Below, in pieces: positions 1-11,244 of a stretch of DNA of 64,000 bases. Origin of the DNA: Drosophila pseudoobscura (lineage: Eukaryota > Arthropoda > Insecta > Diptera > Drosophilidae); contig NC_046681.1 of NCBI RefSeq assembly GCF_009870125.1, positions 25,814,001 through 25,878,000 of the forward strand, given 5' to 3'. The notes beneath the pieces are model-generated. The model searched no databases. It saw nothing but the letters and a program-made list of their open reading frames with translations, and had not been told where the DNA came from. Within the stretch, counting starts at the first letter, position 1. Every line of letters begins with the position of its first letter. The translations under genes and the position numbers were made by a program.

Positions 1-366
1 CTTATCAACAGGAAGGTGGCCCACACAAAATGATGGGCAGATTCGGGGCAGTTCCGTCCGTCCACAACCTAGAACAATACAATGCCTGAATGCTGTTCCC
101 CTCTTTACTGCTCTGTGCTGCTCTGCCCAGCTCCGCTTTTGGGGCTTGCTGCCTCTGCTGAGCTGCTATCGCTTATCAGTGAGGGCGGCGGCTCGAACTG
201 TGAATGATAAAAAAGCCATGTTAACATTATATTTAATTGGTAGTTCCCATTCAGGCGTCGTGCGGTACTGTTCTCGTTTCTCGACTGCTCTTTGCCTCCA
301 TCCAAGGATCATTCACACACTCACAGGATCCTTCGGTTAATAGAATAATAGAAAAATACTCGCAAA
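1..366. other. 5' flank of the first Ly6-like gene
   Basis: No coding exon is supported here. A GATA-type word (cttatcag) lies at about 171-178, roughly 190 bases before the ATG at 367. The short open frames are not conserved-looking and overlap on both strands. The flank probably holds the promoter and 5' UTR, but I could not place a TATA box or initiator with confidence. Confidence 0.4.
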
Positions 367-2540
367 ATGCGTTCGCTCCCTGTTACCTTCCTACTACTGG
401 CGTTCTGCGCCTCATCCACTCTTTGGAAAGGTGCGCCTTACTTATTAACAAATTTCTAAGTATCCAGTGCACAGTGCAAAAATAATAGAATAATTTAGAC
501 TTGAAATTTAATGATTGATTTATCGCGTGTCAATGTCAGGAATGGAAATTACTTCATATTCTATGGACTGTTTTAGTTTTGTGACAGAGAGAACATGGGC
601 TCGGTCTCCTTATCAGCCATGTTTGCACCGACTTCCAGTGAAGAATATGCCATGGCCAGTGCCATTATTGTAATTAGTTTTGTGCCACCAATAGCTTCTA
701 ACCTCAATGAAAAAATTGCGAAGGCATAAACAATATTGGAAAATATATTTTATACTGACTCATAAAAAGCTCTCCTGCACCTCAAAAAATTGTTCGAACG
801 ATTATTTCATCAGAACAGCATTATCAAACTTCAAATAATATCTTTTAATTGAGTATCCAGATATATTCAGTGATATTTTATGAGTTCCCACACGAGCAAC
901 GTATATATCGTACTTTATCGATATGGAATAGCTTAATATACCAACTACAAAGGCTGCTGTCCGATAAGGGGTCATAAAATTATGTAGAGATATTTATGCT
1001 GTTTCCAAAAACGTGTCCAATAGGTTCTCATATAAGGGAAGTGATGGGAAGATCGCTGCTATCGATCGTTTTTGATAAAACATTCCCTGCTTTTTGGTGA
1101 CGTCGTGACTATTCACGACAGCAGTACAATCTATATCTTTTTTGGCCCTTAAGCAGTCTGTATACCCTGATTTACATTTTATTTACCCTGCAGCAAATGC
1201 CCTGGAATGTTACGAGTGCATCGGCAGCCAGTGCGACGATCTGGAATTTGTGAATGTGGTTAGCTGTAATGCGGATGATGCGCCAACCGATACGACAACA
1301 GAGGTAAGAAACCATTCTGCCAGGGAAAATTATTTTAATAATAATCTAACTGTTCTTACTCTTTCTAGGATGAACCTTCAACCGATCCTACAACGGCAGC
1401 TCCGATAGCTTCTACTCCTGATGGATCTACAGCTTCTACACCTGATGGATCGGACGGTTCTACAGCTGGTGGATCGACCGATTCTAACACGGACTCTTCC
1501 ACCAATCCTGTGACTGATTCTACATCGAATGAAACTACCGATTCTTCAACTAATGAAACTACCGATTCTTCAACTAATGAAACTACCGATTCTTCAACTA
1601 ATGAATCTACCCATTCTTCAACTAATGAAACTACCGATTCTTCTACTAATGAAACTACCGATTCTTCTACTAATGAAACTACCGATTCTTCAACTAATGA
1701 ATCTACCGATTCTTCAACTAATGAATCTACCGATTCTTCTACTAATGAAACTACCGATTTTTCAACTAATGAATCTACTGATTCATCAACCAATACTGCA
1801 ACTGATTCTTCTACCAATTCTGAAACTGAATCAACCAATTCTGAATCTACCGATTCATCATCAGATTCTCCAACTGATTCTTCAAGCGATTCCACAAGCG
1901 ATTCCACAAGCGATTCCACAAGCGATTCCTTAACCGGTTCCACAACCGGTTCCACAACCGATTCGTCAACCGATTCGTCAACCGGTTCCTCAACCGATTC
2001 TTCAACAGATTCCTCAACCGATTCCTCAAACGATTCTTCAACGGATTCCTCAACCGATTCGTCAACCGGTTCCTCAACCGATTCTTCAACAGATTCCTCA
2101 ACCGATTTCCCAACTGATTCCACTACCGACTCCGCAAGTCGTAGCAAAACGTTGGCTGCTATGGCCACAGATGTTTTGCTCCAGAACTATCGCACCATTT
2201 CCCGTGCTCGAAGGGACACGGATGGTACTATTAAGTTGACTGCCTGCTACAGTATTATGATGGGTGAAGGTATGTAAAAACCACAGAACCACACGTAATT
2301 TTGAACTGAACCACATCTCCCTTTTTCATTCCTACAGTGAAACATCTCGGCTGTGTTCGGGTATCGAATGGTCAGAGTGGATGTGAGGCGGTACGAAAAG
2401 AAGTCGGTCTTCCGAGTAATTCTACCGACGATGAATGCGAGCTCTGCTTTGAAGATCGATGCAACGGCAGCACCAGTCAACGCGCCTCTCTGGGCATGTT
2501 GCTCTTACTCCTGGTGGTGGGTGCGAAGAACTTCTTCTAG
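367..2540 (+). CDS. Ly6/DUF753-like secreted or GPI-anchored protein with mucin-like Ser/Thr repeat insert
   Basis: The gene model is four exons, 367-430, 1194-1303, 1369-2269 and 2338-2540, giving 425 aa with consistent phases and GT-AG junctions. Residues 1-21 form a signal peptide (MRSLPVTFLLLAFCASS). The mature start, LECYECIGSQC, is the first finger of a three-finger (Ly6/uPAR-like) domain. Exon 3 then encodes about 230 residues of Ser/Thr/Asp-rich sequence, mostly NETTDSST octads and shorter STDS units, with many Asn-x-Ser/Thr sites. After it the cysteine pattern resumes (KLTACYS, GCVRVSNG, CELCFEDRCN) and the protein ends in a hydrophobic tail (LGMLLLLLVVGAKNFF) of the GPI-signal type. 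The insert thus splits one Ly6-like domain in two. The product is probably extracellular or membrane-anchored; its ligand is unknown. I could not assign a gene name. Confidence 0.85.
1510..2130 (+). repeat. In-frame coding minisatellite (24-bp then 6/12-bp units)
   Basis: From about 1530 to 1800 a 24-base unit encoding the octad NETTDSST (or NESTDSST) repeats about ten times. From about 1865 to 2130 shorter units encode STDS and TGSS steps. Synonymous and single-residue differences separate units, so the array is an expanded tandem repeat under reading-frame constraint. Copy number is expected to vary between alleles. Confidence 0.9.
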
Positions 2541-4174
2541 AAACAGTTCCTGAGGGGTGATGGTGTGAACTTCCATAAGTTGTATTATATATTGATTATT
2601 AAATACTATTAAATACAAAATTTAAAACCATTGACTGGAATTATTCTTAATAAAAGCAGTCCCACAAAAACTCTGCAAGTATTTCCTTTTTATAGTACTC
2701 CTTTCCCAATAGCCACTCAACTATCAATAGCCAATCAACATGAGTTTTTTCGACTGCCATTCAATAAAAAATATAACAGAAAAGTGAACTTTTTGATCTC
2801 TCCGAATGAAAGATTCCACACAATTCACACGATTCGCAAAAAGAATCATCGACAAATGTTTTATTTAGGAAAGACGTTGAAACTTCGCTAGTTTCGTGGA
2901 ACCTTATCTAATCAAAATGATCGTTTACGGATCATAAATAAAGAAAAGAAACCATAAGATATTATTATTTTTTATTATCAAAATTTCTTCGTCCTTATCT
3001 ATATCTTAGTTATTGTCCATTGTCTAAGATTGTTCTGATTCTGATTAATTGTCTGGTGCGGATGGTCGAGGGTAAAGATCACTCAGCTGGGCTAACACCT
3101 AACTCAATAAATGCAAGACTAATATATACATATAGCACTTTCATATTTTCAGAGAATTTTAATCAATTTACCAAAAATTGCACTAAGTCCCTCATGTTTC
3201 TCTGGAAGTTAATATTGTCAGCACTGATTATACTAAGGATCAGTGCTTACGTTCGATTCTCGTCGTCCCTAAATCCTACTACCCTACCTAGCCTTAATGT
3301 ACTTTGTGAGCGGTTTTTTTCTGGAAAAATTCCAGCCTTCGTAAATTAATAAAAATGCTGATTAATGTGCAACCATTAAAAACGTAAACGGACGTTTTTT
3401 ACTGACTCCGAACCCCCAGCGATCACGACCGCGACAATCCACCCGACTATGGATTCATCCGAAGCCTACATATTACATACACACTAGTACATATATCATT
3501 ATATAGATAATATTTATATTCAATTATATCAAAATGAATATACGTATTATATCCTCCAAATTATAATAATTTGAAATGTACCTTTTATTTATAACTGCAA
3601 AGCTCATAGTATCTATAGAACTAGATACACTAGAGAGTACACAAACCAAAAAAGCTTCTTCTACTCTAGGATTTAAGCTTTTAAAGCGCCTATTGAAGGG
3701 TTAAATAGAGTTGGCACAAAAACATAATTAAAATACAAATTAGTTTCAACTATTTCGATCAAAATCCAAGATTAGCTATAGCCCAATTCTTTCATTCTAT
3801 ATTGTGAGCTTATTGGCTGACAATGGGTTAATGTCAATGGTTTTTCAATGGTCTGTGAAAGCTTCCGACTCTAACCGCAACTGTGAATAAAATTCAAAGC
3901 TGCTACTTATCATATACCATTCTATATGTACACACAGATATGTATATATATTCGTAAATTATCGCAAAAGTGTATTGAAGTTATCAGTAGAAAAGAAAAC
4001 AGAAATGCTTGTGAAATACATACATAAAAAGAGATAAGCATGTGTGTTAAAGTGAAATTGATTAGGGGCATTTGTGATACCGAACCCTTTGGCCGACAGT
4101 TAACCAAAATTGGTCGAGGCAAGCACAACACCCGATCGGATCGCTATACCAAAACTAAAAGAAAAAGAATAACC
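2541..4174. other. Intergenic, AT-rich
   Basis: This stretch holds the 3' end of the first gene (AATAAA at about 2649) and the 5' flank of the next. Short open frames (for example 2631-2891 and 3020-3349) have no family signature and AT-rich codon use. GATA words occur at about 3908 (cttatc), 3982 (ttatcag) and 4031-4037 (gataag), within 300 bases of the next start codon. Nothing else is supported. Confidence 0.4.
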
Positions 4175-6066
4175 ATGGGTAGTCATACACTTTTCACCGC
4201 TCTGATAGTGGCCGCCCTCGGTCTCAGCCAGCTGGACAGCTGTCTGGCCATACGTAAGTTGGCCCAAACGAAACGTGGGTTCGAACTTAACACTAAATTA
4301 TTTTCTTTCTAACCACTGCAGAGTGCTATAACTGCACATCAACTGACAATGGTGAAAATTGCCTAAAAAATCCCGCAAGTTTTTCTACCGTGGACTGCAC
4401 AAATGATTGTTTTACTTCTGCAGGTTAGTACCCCACCTATGACTCATGACAGATTATAAGACTCGCAACACATACTCGTTCAATGTGCAGGAAAGTGTTT
4501 GTACGTACAATGGCGAAATAGAAATATGTTACTGTTTAAACAGCTTAATCTGATCCATTAAAATGGGGTTTTGTTGAAACAGTTATAGCCAACAAAGACC
4601 AACATATCGTATCAGGAATGAAAGATAGCATCTTTGAATATTTGAATTTGAAATAATATTAAGCAGAGCTAACCAATTTTTTGGCGAATATGGTTAGGTA
4701 ATTCTTAGACTCCTGTTAGGCGCTCTTTTTACTCATATTCTGCTGACTGTGAAACCAATAATTTCGAAACAAAGGGAAATTTTAATCAACAGTATGCTAT
4801 CGGCTAGGGGTATCAATGATAGCCGCCATAAACGATTTACTAACTCGTTGGGGTGGTTGAGATTATTAAACTGATATTCGCTTTTGAGAGTTCACACTTC
4901 ACTTTTTCGCGGGCATGTACTTCCAGAGCCTGGAAACATAACTCGCGGCTGCCTTTCCGGTGACGCCAACTGCAGTGGTTTCAATTGCAATAGTTGCAAC
5001 AGCGACAAGTGCAACACGAACCTCGTTTGCCAGCAATGCCTGGGCCAGGCCGAGTGCGGTTCATCGAATGTGACAGATACCAAATACAATGTGGTCTGCG
5101 GATCGACGGATCAGGTCTGTGTCAATCAGGTGAACGAAAACCAGACGGTGACGCGCCAGTGCGGCTCTGCCTGTGCCACCGATGCCAAGCCGGACACCTG
5201 TTCATCCTGCAATACGGCCCTCTGCAACGAGGGCATGTACCCAACGACACGCCTCCAGTGCTACAGCTGCACAGGCGAGACCTGTAACACACCTGCCATC
5301 ACCTCGCTGACTGCCTGTGAGCTTGTCAGCGCTCAGTGCTACATGACCGGAACGAGCGCCACTGCCATGCAACGTGGCTGCACCTCGGATGCAGGGGCCA
5401 AGTGCCAGGTGGGCAGCACGGATACGAGCTGCGTCATTTGCAACACGACGAGCTGCAACAATCTGGCCTACGAACGGGATGCCGGTACCTGCATCGAGTG
5501 CACCAATTGTGCCGCGGAACAGAATACTACCATTGCCAAATCCTGTGGTAAACTCACCTACAACCAGGAGGATCTCGGCTGCTACACCTTAAACAATGGC
5601 ACTGTGACGCGTGGTTGTCTCACCGCCGAGCAGGGAGCCTGCACCACGGAGAACAGCTGCAAAAAATGTTCGGAGGCGAACTGCAATGTGGCTGCCGAGG
5701 CCGTTGAGTTCCAGTGTGCGATGTGCAGCACTCTCACCGATGCCAAGTGCCAGGCCGGCGTTGATGCTCCTTTAACAGCTTGCACCTCCAACAATTGCTT
5801 CTACGGATATTGGAGTAAGTTTTATTTGTTGGTCATATGTTCGTTATCTAACCTTTCGTTTACCAGATGGAGCCGGTATACGCGGCTGCTTCGATCAGGC
5901 CAGCGAACTGATGCAGTACCAATGTGTTAACGAGAAGAGCCACGAATGCGTGCAGTGCACGACGTCCCTTTGCAATAAGGTGCCCTTCTCCGGAGCAGAC
6001 ACCCTCAAAAAGCTGAGTGTGGGTCTCCTTGTGGGGCTCGTTCTGGCCCTTCGATACACCCTGTAA
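4175..6066 (+). CDS. Multi-unit DUF753 cysteine-rich secreted/GPI protein
   Basis: The model has four exons, 4175-4253, 4322-4423, 4927-5814 and 5867-6066, encoding 422 aa with phases that agree at each junction. The ATG at 4175 (aaccATGG context) opens a signal peptide (MGSHTLFTALIVAALGL) cleaved near LAIQCYNC. An in-frame ATG at 4040 would add 45 basic residues before it and hide the signal peptide, so I reject it. The body is a chain of repeated cysteine units (CYNC, CQQC, CYSC, CIEC and CAMC openers, each later followed by a CN-type closer such as CNSDKCN or CNTTSCNN). This is the pattern of Pfam DUF753, a Drosophila family related to three-finger domains. The C-terminus (LSVGLLVGLVLALRYTL) looks like a GPI-attachment signal. 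The molecular function of DUF753 proteins is not known. Confidence 0.9.
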
Positions 6067-6909
6067 GCCCCATGACAAAACCGAAAACCATTGGCATTGT
6101 TTTTATTTTCGTTTTCCACATGGTATCTACAGAAACTAATCACGGCGCTTGGCCTATGAGTAAGGCGTACCCCCAAAGGAAAACGTAAAATAATTATGAT
6201 AATAGTTAGGAATATTTGTTTTATCACAAATAAAAGTCTTGTACATAATGTATACCAAATTATTTGAAATGTTTTCTGTATTATAGTCGTACATTGAAGA
6301 TTTCTTGCAGAAATTGTACATCGTACATCTTATCTGTCTGTCTGTGGAAATAATAAATATTTAGATAAATAAAAACATGCCTTATCAATTGATTAGGAAA
6401 TCGCTTTGTTCTGCATTCTATGAACTCGAACATGCAGGCCAATAAATCTTTTTAGTTTTCAATTAAAAATAAACCGTTCCCGATTCGGAATATTTTGAAG
6501 AGCTGCACAACCATGAGAGTAACTGCGATTTTCATTGCAATATATAGTTCAAATATAGTTTAAGTCTCTTTCGTAATTTTTCCGTAGTCAACGATAAGAT
6601 TATTGAATGAACACCTTATCGTAGGTTGGATATTTATACATATATTGTATGATTTTCTATATATGTATGTAGACTTAATTTGATTTACAAGAAAAATTTT
6701 TACCTCCGGTCGTTTAAATATACATTTTATTAAAACTTGGATCAATAATCGCGAGTAAATTTTTATATCAAGCATTTTTGATTATAATTTTTAATATGTA
6801 TTAGATTCAAGAACAATAAATATACTGATATACTATCAGGAGAATGAAAATGCGATAATTGAAACTCTGCTCACAAATACACTTGTAACTTCCATGACTC
6901 ATAGTGTTC
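6067..6909. other. Intergenic between convergent Ly6-like genes
   Basis: This is the 3' region shared by the plus-strand gene ending at 6066 and the minus-strand gene ending at 6910. An AATAAA lies at about 6229, and several other AT-rich polyadenylation-like words occur. No coding frame is convincing; the minus-strand frame at 6560-6775 is AT-rich and has no recognisable domain. Confidence 0.4.
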
Positions 6910-7474
6910 CTAAGCATTCACCAAAAAACTGATTAAACAAATGGCCAAAATGATTAGGGCCCTGCCCATCAATGGGGGGGCAGAGTTCGAGTAACCACCT
7001 GGCTTAGATGAAGGTTTTGTAGGCACGTATATGGAATTACAGTCCGTTTGGGAGCACGTTGAGCAAAAGATGTTTCCGTGGCAGTATTTCGCGGAATTAC
7101 CCACCAACTCGAATTCACAGCCTCGGCTGGTAATATTTTCGGCCCCTAAGAGATGAGGTCATATCATTGGCTATGTTGTCCACCCTGAAAGCATCCTACT
7201 TACTCATGTAAACGATAATGCAGGAATTCTCCCTGCCGTCTCTCGGAAAGCATTTTGTTCGTTTTGTAAGCTTTACGGAACAGTTTTCATCAACTTTGGG
7301 GTCACAAACGAAGCAAGATATAGGCAATGTATTGGGTATTGCTAGAGTAGTGGTTGGTTTTGTGGGGTCAGGATAAGTTTCAATATCTCTTAAATGTCCC
7401 ACTGAGATCCCTTCGCTTGGCCTGTGCAATAGCCCCATCAACGTAATCCAGATAAACAAATTATTCAGCCACAT
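6910..7474 (-). CDS. Small single-domain Ly6-like protein
   Basis: Two exons on the minus strand, 7474-7204 and 7145-6910, give 168 aa. The donor is gtaagt after 7204 and the acceptor is ttag before 7145, phase 1. The signal peptide is MWLNNLFIWITLMGLLHRPSEG. A short Thr/Pro linker follows, then ISCFVCDPKVDENC and TKCFPRDGRENSC in exon 1. Exon 2 gives SRGCEFELVG, CSTCSQTDCN and a hydrophobic tail (ALIILAICLISFLVNA) of the GPI type. Exon boundaries and cysteine spacing match the neighbour at 8340-9506, so the two are paralogues; this one lacks the long insert. It is probably a cell-surface protein of unknown partner. A GATA word (gggataag on the minus strand) lies at about 7581-7588, some 110 bases upstream of the ATG. 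Confidence 0.85.
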
Positions 7475-8339
7475 TCTGGTCAGTGATATCCTTTAATCGT
7501 AGCGCGGTTTGATACTGCTTTTGTTTCCTATCTGTTGATGTTTGAACCGCGACTGAAACAAAACTCATTGAAATTTTCTGGTCTTATCCCCTATTGACAA
7601 GCAACTATACGAACACCAACAACGAAGTCCTAATTAAATCGATATGGGGTCCCTCTGGACATTGAACAATTAAAAAAAAAAAAAAGTCGGAATGAAAATT
7701 TGTATTATGGCCACTACTATACGATACCCAGGAGACGGGGTGATGTGTTTTAGGAACTCGTTCTTTCATTTTTTAGCAGGAATTGATCTGAGATTATCCA
7801 ATATTAATGATTTCTGGCACATCACTCGATTTATTTATATACATATAACTAAGGAGACTAATGTAAAACCAACTTTAAAAGATATCTGGCTACATTTAGG
7901 AACAGAGCTCTTAGGAAAAGATCACCATGTTATGGAGCTGTAAGTTTAACGAAGAATCGATCGGAAAGTGTTTGTGAAATCATGATATTTCAATCAATCT
8001 TCAGAGCAGTAGCTAATTTGTTTTATTATTTGTAAAATTTAAGAATCTACAAGGACTTATGAGTACAAGATAGACTTTATTTAAACTCTCCGAATCGTTT
8101 TTTCATTCATGTTTCTCATTTTGCTGCATTATGTACATTTATTAATCATTTACTTAACAATTTTTGAAATAAACTTTTCTAAAAGTATACCCGGTAATGC
8201 TTAAAATGAATCAAATACTCCACCAAGCTTTTCACGAACGAAATTGATTTAAATGTGCATGGCGTATCTCTCCTCCCTTATCATATTTATCGATTTCAAT
8301 AGAATTTTAAAACGGTCATGACTCAGAGTCGAGGGGTTC
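7475..8339. other. Intergenic, AT-rich
   Basis: This lies between two minus-strand Ly6-like genes. It includes the 5' flank of the smaller gene, an A run at about 7671-7685, and the 3' flank of the larger gene. The frame at 7692-7943 has no domain or codon bias that I would trust. Nothing else is supported. Confidence 0.4.
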
Positions 8340-9506
8340 CTACATCGTCACCAGACACCTAAGTATACAAATTCCCCAGATAAGGGCACTGCCCAGCAGA
8401 GGAGCAGCTGCCGCATTCGACAGCGTCACCTCCTTGGCATTACAGTCGTTCTCGTAGCACATTTCACAGCCTTTCGCATTCGATTTGCAGTAGTTGTGGC
8501 CACTCTCCGCCAGTTCGGAAATGCAGCCACGCAGCACAAGCTTTTCATCATCTAAAGCAGTGGAAGATATTAGTGGACACGTCGATCACACTCCCAGGCG
8601 GTACTTACTCTTGACGAAAGTTAGGCACCCATTACGTTTTCCCGGAGTCGAAGCGCACTTTGTTCGATTCTTGGGCTTCTCCTTGCAGTTGCTGCAGCTG
8701 AAGCAACTTATTGATGGAAATAGTGGTACGGGTAGAGCTGAGGTTGGGGGGGGTGTGGTGGTCGCAGGTGTAGGTTGGGTGGTTGCCGGAGCGGGCTCTG
8801 TTGGTTCCTCATGCGGTGCATCGTCTTGGTAATCCTCAGCAGGAGGGTGCGGAGGTGCTTCCGTTTCTGTTGCTGGCTTATCCTTATCGGTATTTTCAGT
8901 TGATTCGGTTGTTTCGGTTGATGTTCCTGTGTGCTCTGATTCTACGGGTTTTGGATGGGCAGGAATTTCTGATTCTCCCATTGGCGGTTCTGTTTGTTCC
9001 CCTGCAAAAGGAATATCCAATGTTCCCTTTGAAGGTTCATCCGGATCTTTTTCTTCCTCTTTAGTAGGAATATCCTCTGTATCCATTGGAGGTTTCTCAG
9101 CTGGTGGCTCTTCCTTATCCGCTTCTGATTGGCCACCCAGATCTAACTGTTCGCCTGATGATGGCATATCTGCAGAACCCATGGACGATTCCGGCTGTTT
9201 ATCCGCTTCTGATTGTGGACCCAGATCTAAATGTTCCCCCGATGAAGGCATGTCGGCTGTACCCATTGAAGATTCCTTTGGCTTGTCATCTCCGCTTTCG
9301 TTTGCTGTTGAGTTTTTATCATTCTGTTCCTGCATTTCAGATGACTTCAGTTCTTTTGGTTCCGACAACGTAGTCCCTGCCTCCATTTCAGGCGTCTGTT
9401 CTGTGGCTGCGTTCACGCTAAGTTCATGGATATTATCCTCCTGAGCCTCGGTCCAATGCAAGAGGACCGTCAGTGCGATCCAGAGGAGAAGTTGCTTCGT
9501 CTGCAT
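8340..9506 (-). CDS. Ly6-like protein with long acidic Pro/Glu/Ser repeat insert
   Basis: Two minus-strand exons, 9506-8609 and 8551-8340, encode 369 aa with the same exon phase and junction placement as the 6910-7474 gene. The signal peptide is MQTKQLLLWIALTVLLHWTEA. Residues of about 22-245 are acidic and rich in Pro, Glu, Ser and Thr, with repeated blocks built on SADMPSSGEQLDLG and a later TTPPPTS stretch. The cysteine module follows: ISCFSCSNCKEKPKNRTKC and CLTFVKS, then in exon 2 LRGCISELAESG, CEMCYENDCN and a hydrophobic GPI-like tail (LLGSALIWGICILRCLVTM). The insert lies between signal peptide and Ly6-like module, unlike the 367-2540 gene where it splits the module. The product is likely an extended surface protein; no function is known. 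Confidence 0.87.
9060..9300 (-). repeat. Coding repeat in the acidic insert
   Basis: At least two copies of a roughly 90-base unit encode the pattern SSMG-ADMPSSGE-LDLG-QSEADK, with weaker later copies built on DIP and SEIP steps. The unit is in frame. Differences among copies are mostly single residues, consistent with recent tandem growth of the linker. Confidence 0.75.
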
Positions 9507-10298
9507 GGTGGCTAGTGATCGGTTGTAGCTTCACGGATCGTCTGATTCTGAGGGGGTATTACAGTTTCCGCGAAATACAGCTCCCACTTGACCTCACGGG
9601 AGGGAGCTTTATCTGGATGTTTATGCACGAGTATCTTCAGCGATATCGTTTTATCCGCCAGCTCTGGAGAGCTCTGCAAACACTGGCAATGCAATCGGTA
9701 ACGTAAAGCCAACAAAGTGCTGCCCTAGATGAGTTCGTTGTCGTTCCTGTCCAGTTGCTGTTTTTCTGTCTACTGAGAGAGGTTTCCACTAAATTGCCTT
9801 GTCATACTGGTCATACATATACTAGAATCCCTTGATTGTCACGCAATTATCCGAGCTCTAAATTAAATCGATATTGGACGGGGGCGGGGGTGCCAAGCGG
9901 GTGCCCGCTTATGAGCCGCTCTCGACATCCTTGCAATGAATGCGGAACGGGACCCGTACCCCACCGTACCCACCGACTGAATTATTGATGATGTGAACCT
10001 TTCGATGGCCAGATGGGTTACACCGATAATGGGGTCAAGGCATATGTGTGTCACATTATGGAACATGTCATTATGCATATGGCAGACAAATGTGCTTTGT
10101 TCTGTCCTATTCTTTTGGCAGTTGGGGATTCACTAAAAATCTCTTTACGAGTATTGCCCATGGCTTATCCTTCTCACTAGAACTAATAGTACTATCATTT
10201 CATTATTCTGCAAATTGATAAGTCGTAAAATATTCGTAGATTATAAATTTTAATGTGCAAACAAAGCCCATGCATTATCATGCAGGTCCGTTTCTAGA
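9507..10298. other. Intergenic; left part of a duplicated segment
   Basis: Bases 9507-9977 are the 5' flank of the minus-strand Ly6-like gene. From about 9978 the sequence matches the segment starting near 12896, which is the upstream flank of the intact DUF753 gene. The two flanks share long stretches around tgaattattgatgatgtg and catatggcag. No gene is seen before 10299. Confidence 0.6.
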
Positions 10299-10638
10299 AT
10301 GGTTCGTCTGAATAAACCACCTCTCCTCCTGCTGCTGCTGCTGTCTCGTAAGTCCGTTCCCAGGCCTTAATTGGTTTCCAATAATACGATGACATGTCGG
10401 TTCTAACAATAGGCTCGCTGCACTCTGTTCGGGCCATTGTCTGCTACCATTGCGACTCGATTGCCCTGCCCGAGTGCGCCCAGACCCTGGGTGAGGTCGG
10501 GGTCTTGCCCTACGAGGACTGCACCAACCAGCTGTCGTGTGCCGTGTCCATTGGTGAGTCCACTGCCTCCCAGGCATTGACCTTCAACTCTTCAACCGCC
10601 TCTTGCAACCAATTCAATCACCAACAGTGGGTTTGGTG
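9978..10638 (+). repeat. Duplicated segment, copy A (partner 12896-13557)
   Basis: This segment of about 660 bases repeats at 12896-13557 in the same orientation. It covers the promoter-side flank, exon 1, intron 1, exon 2, intron 2 and the first bases of exon 3 of the DUF753 gene. The 141-base exon 2 differs at about four positions between copies (around 97 percent identity by eye); the flank is more diverged. Homology stops in this copy at about 10638. Confidence 0.85.
10299..10638 (+). pseudogene. Truncated copy of the 5' end of the 13.2-kb DUF753 gene
   Basis: Exon 1 (10299-10347) and exon 2 (10413-10553) match 13214-13265 and 13331-13471, including the Leu-rich signal peptide and the first cysteine unit (VCYHCDSIALPEC). 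The gt and ag sites of intron 1 are kept, and exon 2 ends at the same gtgagt donor. At the next acceptor the intact copy has cttgcag where this one has cttgcaa, and homology ends about 35 bases later. The rest of the gene, more than 400 codons, is missing and replaced by the Yb-like fragment. If transcribed it could give only a short secreted peptide. I treat it as a pseudogene. Confidence 0.85.
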
Positions 10639-11244
10639 ATTTCGCGCTCTCTCTGTCTCTCTCTCGCCCAAATACTCGTAATATCACCCATAATATCTCA
10701 ACAATAATTATTAATATAACACAAATATTATAACCATGGTCTTAGCAATGGTAAGAGTATGTTCACTCATGTTAACTCTAAGTTTTAGCTCCCTCTGTTT
10801 TGTAAGTCTTCCTCTGTTCTGGCTTCGACAGTCTATATCTTTGTAGTCCCACTCCAATTGTATCATCAAAATGTTCGAAAGTCAGCGCACACACATATGA
10901 TCTGTACTGTCTGTAGTTCTACGAAGATACATTTCTAATTGATTTGTAAATTATGGACAAAACAGATAGCCAGCTAATAGTATACATACACACAGGAGTT
11001 TAGCAAGGATTTGTGTAACCAAGAGATTCATTAAAGAGTTTTATATATGTGTTTTGCGTGTCTCAAGTGTTAAGTAATATATTTTTATCAAGGGTAAATA
11101 AATTTTACAAAATTTCTGTTTCTTCCATATAGTCTGATTGGGAATCCCAATCTCTTTCATACGATCTTTACGATGAATAGTTAATTAGTTCTCGAAATAT
11201 AGAGAACACCATACAAATATTACGAAAGAAAGGTTTCTTAAATA
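10639..11244. other. Spacer between truncated DUF753 copy and Yb-like fragment
   Basis: AT-rich sequence without a coding frame. It lies on the 3' side of the minus-strand Yb-like fragment and may hold its 3' UTR, but I saw no clear minus-strand polyadenylation signal. The junction with copy A at about 10638 is abrupt. Confidence 0.4.

Noticed and set aside
1365-2168. 267-codon minus-strand open frame of Val/Glu/Ser repeats
   Set aside because: It is the reverse of the Ser/Thr repeat array of the plus-strand gene; the repeat unit has no stop on either strand. It has no start context or family.
4040-4174. Upstream in-frame ATG of the 4.2-kb DUF753 gene
   Set aside because: It would place 45 basic residues before a clear signal peptide; the ATG at 4175 has a better context.
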